From: Kiloniellales bacterium
GTDB taxonomy: Bacteria > Pseudomonadota > Alphaproteobacteria > Kiloniellales > JAKSDN01
DNA: 7,607 nt
Reading direction: 5' to 3'
Assembly: GCA_022360075.1 (NCBI GenBank)
Contig: JAKSDN010000318.1
Span: forward strand, 1 to 7,607
The position numbers were made by a program, and so were the translations under genes. This document shows positions 5,946-7,607 of the stretch, one piece after another. The notes below the pieces were generated by a model. It ran no database searches. It was not told the DNA's origin and worked only from the letters and a program-made list of their open reading frames with translations. Position 1 is the stretch's first letter, and the number at the start of each line of letters is the position of its first letter.

Positions 5946-6431
5946 ATGAAACTCATCGACATCTTGGACAATACCCCCATCCCCGTCGGCTACCGGCTGG
6001 CCTTCCTGACGAGTTTCATGCGCGAGCCGCTGTTGCGGCGCATGGAGCGGGACTTCGGCCTGATCCGCCCGGAATGGACGGTGCTCGTTTGCCTCGTCTT
6101 TCGCGACGGGCTCAACCCGCGTGACATTTGCGAGATCACCGAGCAGCCCTCCAATACGGTGAGCCGTGCCGTCACCGCGCTCCAGGCCAAGGGCATGATC
6201 AGCCGGCGCGACGACCCGGAGGACGCACGGCGCACACGGCTTTACCTGAAACCGGCCGGCCGAAAGATGCACGATGCCGTCATGGCGCTGTTCGTGCAGG
6301 CGGAGCGCGAGATGACCGCCGTGCTTTCGCCGGATGAAAAAGACATCCTCATCCGCTTGCTGGACAAAATGGGCCGCGACGTGCCGCGCTGGCAACGCTT
6401 GCCGCCTTACAAGGATTTTCCGCCCGAATAG
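5946..6431 (+). CDS. MarR-family transcriptional regulator
   Basis: The 161-aa protein is a MarR-type winged helix-turn-helix dimer. An N-terminal helical dimerisation part (YRLAFLTSFMREPLLRRMER, 16-35) is followed by LIRPEWTVLVCLVFRDGLNP (39-58), the HTH ICEITEQPSNTVSRAVTALQ (61-80) and a wing RRDDPEDARRTRLYLKPAGR (87-106) with the family's D-x-R pattern. MarR proteins usually repress divergent genes and release DNA on binding a small aromatic or acidic ligand. It is transcribed away from dctQ; the shared 133-base region carries a twin palindrome, so it probably controls the TRAP operon and itself. ATG 5946 is chosen since homology starts there; an in-frame GTG four codons upstream (5934) is possible, and the ribosome-binding site is weak. 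The next gene starts 13 bases after its stop, so they form an operon. Confidence 0.9.
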   Translation: MKLIDILDNTPIPVGYRLAFLTSFMREPLLRRMERDFGLIRPEWTVLVCLVFRDGLNPRDICEITEQPSNTVSRAVTALQAKGMISRRDDPEDARRTRLYLKPAGRKMHDAVMALFVQAEREMTAVLSPDEKDILIRLLDKMGRDVPRWQRLPPYKDFPPE

Positions 6432-6434
6432 GAG
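6430..6434 (+). promoter_or_regulatory. Ribosome-binding site of the PEP-mutase-like gene
   Basis: AGGAG (6430-6434) overlaps the MarR stop codon and sits 10 bases before ATG 6445. It supports that start and co-translation with the MarR gene. Confidence 0.6.
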
Positions 6435-6444
6435 CGTGACACCC

Positions 6445-6672
6445 ATGCCTGAAGCCCACCCCAACCCGGCGGCCGAGCGGCTGCGCCAGCTTTTGACGCG
6501 CGGCGAGTTGATCTTGATGCCGTACTGCTACGACGCGCGGTCGGCCAAGCTGATCGAGCAAGCCGGTTTCGAGCTAACCTCTATGTCGGGCTTCGCGGCC
6601 TCGGCCAGCCGGATCGGCGTGCCGGACACGGGCCTGATGAGCTATGGGGAGGTGCTGGACCAAGCCCGCAAT
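6445..6672 (+). pseudogene. Isocitrate lyase/PEP mutase superfamily protein, 3'-truncated
   Basis: The first 76 codons (MPEAHPNPAAERLRQLLTRG onward) match the start of the isocitrate lyase/phosphoenolpyruvate mutase superfamily: helix 0, then a first strand LILMPYCYDARSAKLIEQAG (22-41), FELTSMSGFAASASRIGVPD (42-61) and TGLMSYGEVLDQARN (62-76). Family members are about 270-300 residues; here family-like sequence ends near Asn76 (6672), before the metal-binding D-x-D-x-G-Y-G segment and the catalytic loop. The frame continues with unrelated residues to a stop at 6757-6759, so a dead 104-aa product would result. A 7-bp inverted repeat (6664-6670 and 6679-6685) spans the break. The ancestral enzyme would have cleaved or formed a C-C (or C-P) bond in a 2-oxo- or hydroxy-acid, fitting a catabolic role beside the TRAP system; the exact reaction cannot be told. 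Confidence 0.8.
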
Positions 6673-6689
6673 ACTCTGTGCGGGCATTG

Positions 6690-6815
6690 CCAAGTTAACG
6701 CGAGTGCGTCGAAAATGGCTTGTTTTTCTGATCCTAAGGCCATGATCTCAGCAGCATAATCGGCCCGGAGGCTGAAGGCGTCTTTTCTTGCGTGGCGGTA
6801 TGAGGGAGCGGAAAG
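6690..6815 (-). other. Unidentified reading-frame relic between breakpoints
   Basis: On the minus strand a clean frame reads SYRHARKDAFSLRADYAAEI, then MALGSEKQAIFDALALTWQC, and then enters the antisense of the broken PEP-mutase gene, where it stops at 6642-6644. The residue pattern looks like a real amphipathic helical protein segment rather than a shadow, because no annotated gene covers the opposite strand here. I do not recognise the family. Neither a credible start nor a native end is visible, so if coding it is a fragment, perhaps of a mobile-element protein. Local base composition is less GC-rich than the flanking genes. Confidence 0.3.
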
Positions 6816-6827
6816 TGAGTATCGGCG

Positions 6828-6933
6828 AGGGCCAGTATCTGGCCTTCGGGCAGGGCTCATCAAGCGGCTCCCCGGAAAACCCAGAAGCATACAAATTCTC
6901 ATCCAACCTCAAGACACTCCCGTTCTGCGATGA
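6828..6933 (+). pseudogene. LexA-type winged-helix gene, decayed copy 2
   Basis: Bases 6828-6847 encode the GQYLAF region of helix 1, joined directly to 6848-6933, which encode the RAGLIK-to-LPVLR end of the intact gene at 1399-1674. The 109 bases encoding the helix-turn-helix are missing, and since 109 is not a multiple of three the frame is lost too. The 5' third is also absent; sequence before 6828 is unrelated to copy 1. The remaining substitutions relative to copy 1 would give Q-to-R and I-to-T plus two silent changes. The stop and the overlapping ATG (ATGA, 6930-6933) are kept. It is non-functional. Confidence 0.85.
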
Positions 6934-6969
6934 GACACCGACAAACAGTCAAAACCTCTGTGCAAAGCC
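6828..6969 (+). repeat. Direct repeat, copy 2 (deleted LexA-like unit)
   Basis: Same orientation as 1460-1710; blocks of 20 and 122 bases, the long block with four mismatches. Identity stops after GTGCAAAGCC at 6969. It lies in the otherwise gene-free stretch 6760-7071, whose remaining sequence shows only short tandem repeats (GCGGCGA twice at 6974-6987; CGGACTARGCC twice at 7026-7047). Confidence 0.95.
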
Positions 6970-7025
6970 TCTAGCGGCGAGCGGCGAGCGGCCGCTCTGG
7001 CTGCATCTTCAGGAAACGGCTACCA

Positions 7026-7047
7026 CGGACTAAGCCCGGACTAGGCC
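7026..7047 (+). repeat. Short tandem repeat upstream of the aminotransferase
   Basis: CGGACTAAGCC and CGGACTAGGCC are adjacent 11-base units differing at one position. They precede a purine-rich ribosome-binding stretch (GGGGGAGAGAGC) before ATG 7072. Function unknown; may be simple slippage. Confidence 0.5.
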
Positions 7048-7071
7048 CGGGAGGGGCAGGGGGGAGAGAGC

Positions 7072-7464
7072 ATGGCCTTGTCGATCAATCCGGCGCTCAA
7101 GCGGGTCGATTCGCCGCCGATTCCCGAAGCGGCGCGTTGGCTCGAGGCGGCCGACAGGTCTCGCAACGAGCCGCTGCTCGACCTGGCGCAGGCCGTGCCG
7201 AGCTACGATCCGGCGCCCGCGCTGCTGGAGCATCTCGCCGAGGCCGCCGGCGACCCGGCGACCGCCTTCTACACGCCGATCCTCGGCCTGCCGGCGCTGC
7301 GCGAGGCGCAGGCGGCGGCCCTGTCGCGCGACTACGGCGCCGCCATCGCGCCGGCGGAGACGGCCATCACCACCGGCTGCAACCATGCCTTCTGCATGGC
7401 CACGGCGGCGGTCGCCGGGTCGGGCGACGAGGTCATCCTGCCGGAGCCCTATTATACCATCGAG
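7072..7464 (+). pseudogene. Class I/II PLP-dependent aminotransferase, truncated by an IS630-type insertion
   Basis: The N-terminal 128 or so residues of a fold-type I aminotransferase are present. Landmarks are LLDLAQAVPSYDPAPALLEH (35-54), GDPATAFYTPILGLPALREA (the Tyr-Thr-Pro-x-x-Gly substrate/PLP contact region), ITTGCNHAFCMATAAVAGSG (helix binding PLP phosphate) and DEVILPEPYY. Relatives continue for some 260 more residues including the Schiff-base lysine, absent here. After PEPYY the frame enters the insertion element and stops at TGA 7474-7476 (a product of 134 aa). The start has a strong GGGGGAGAG ribosome-binding site. It lies downstream of the LexA-like relic. Before truncation it would have transaminated an amino acid or 2-oxo acid in the cytoplasm; specificity cannot be read. 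Confidence 0.85.
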
Positions 7465-7465
7465 T

Positions 7466-7607
7466 TTACGAACTGACTTCTTTGATCCAAGGGTAGTCGC
7501 ATAGAGAGCGCAGTCGCCGCTGTTCTTTTGTGAGTTTGATCCATGCGGCGCAACAGGCGTCGATGATGGCCTCTGTGTCGCCAAGGATTTGCATGGATAG
7601 GAAGCGC
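7466..7607 (-). mobile_element. IS630-family transposase, C-terminal part (runs off right edge)
   Basis: The minus strand is open from the window edge to TAA at 7468-7466. Its translation, RFLSMQILGDTEAIIDACCA then AWIKLTKEQRRLRSLCDYPW and IKEVSS, matches the C-terminal tail of IS630/Tc1-mariner type transposases, where an ACC-x-AW-x-L segment and a terminal PW/PY-x-K motif are usual. The catalytic DDE residues lie outside the window. IS630 elements insert at TA; the TA steps at 7452-7457 in the aminotransferase are the probable target, making the element's end lie only about ten bases beyond the transposase stop. No matching inverted repeat can be tested because the other end is not present. 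Confidence 0.75.

Noticed and set aside
5813..5980. Longer dctQ start points upstream of GTG 5812
   Set aside because: They would run through the palindromic promoter region and into the MarR start, and lack a ribosome-binding site as good as the one before 5812.
6974..6995. GCGGCGA repeats and a GCGGCCGC palindrome as an attachment site or CRISPR-like unit
   Set aside because: Only two 7-base units, no spacers and no second copy elsewhere in the window; simple GC-rich slippage is sufficient.
1..7607. Defence system, prophage, CRISPR array or RNA gene
   Set aside because: No corresponding protein motifs, repeat-spacer pattern or recognisable RNA structure were found. The notable content is a transporter/esterase module and mobile-element damage.

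Overview
The window looks like an accessory, mobile-element-scarred stretch of a GC-rich alphaproteobacterial chromosome or large plasmid. The protein types point to Rhizobiales, Rhodobacterales or Rhodospirillales-like bacteria: glycine-betaine ABC uptake next to a DUF1989/aminomethyltransferase-like gene, a TakP-type TRAP transporter, small LexA-domain proteins and an IS630-family transposase. This is inferred from protein character only; there is no rRNA, tRNA or other marker gene in the window.

Left block (1-1386, minus strand). A protein with a DUF1989-like N-terminus, possibly a GcvT-type aminomethyltransferase, runs off the left edge. Upstream of it lies the C-terminal two-thirds of a glycine-betaine type ABC substrate-binding protein. 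That gene has lost its start and signal peptide where foreign sequence begins, at about 1386-1398. A perfect 10-bp hairpin separates the two genes.

Junction unit (1399-1877, plus strand). A 91-aa stand-alone LexA-type winged-helix protein overlaps a 68-aa unknown ORF by ATGA. A damaged second copy of this unit lies at 6828-6974 in the same orientation, about 97% identical over its largest block but with a 109-bp internal deletion. The two copies are direct repeats around the central module.

Central catabolic module (1902 to about 6672). A minus-strand operon reads dctQ, dctM, dctP, then an esterase with the Ser-Glu-His spacing of esterase 713. It is divergent from a plus-strand MarR regulator followed by the first quarter of an isocitrate lyase/PEP mutase superfamily gene. 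The 133-bp divergent region holds a striking nested palindrome with two TCCA-N2-TGGA boxes centred 20 bp apart, a good candidate MarR operator controlling both directions. The simplest reading is MarR-controlled uptake of an organic acid or ester-related compound through the TRAP system, with intracellular ester or lactone hydrolysis and, originally, a PEP-mutase-fold C-C lyase. The substrate is not known.

Right block (6673-7607). The PEP-mutase gene is broken by sequence containing an unidentified minus-strand reading frame and the decayed LexA-like copy. Next comes the N-terminal third of a class I/II aminotransferase, cut near codon 128 by an IS630-family element whose transposase C-terminus (minus strand) runs off the right edge.

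Four genes are broken or partial at internal breakpoints (binding protein, PEP-mutase-like gene, LexA copy 2, aminotransferase), so the window is a mosaic of several insertion and recombination events. No CRISPR array, phage or defence system was seen.
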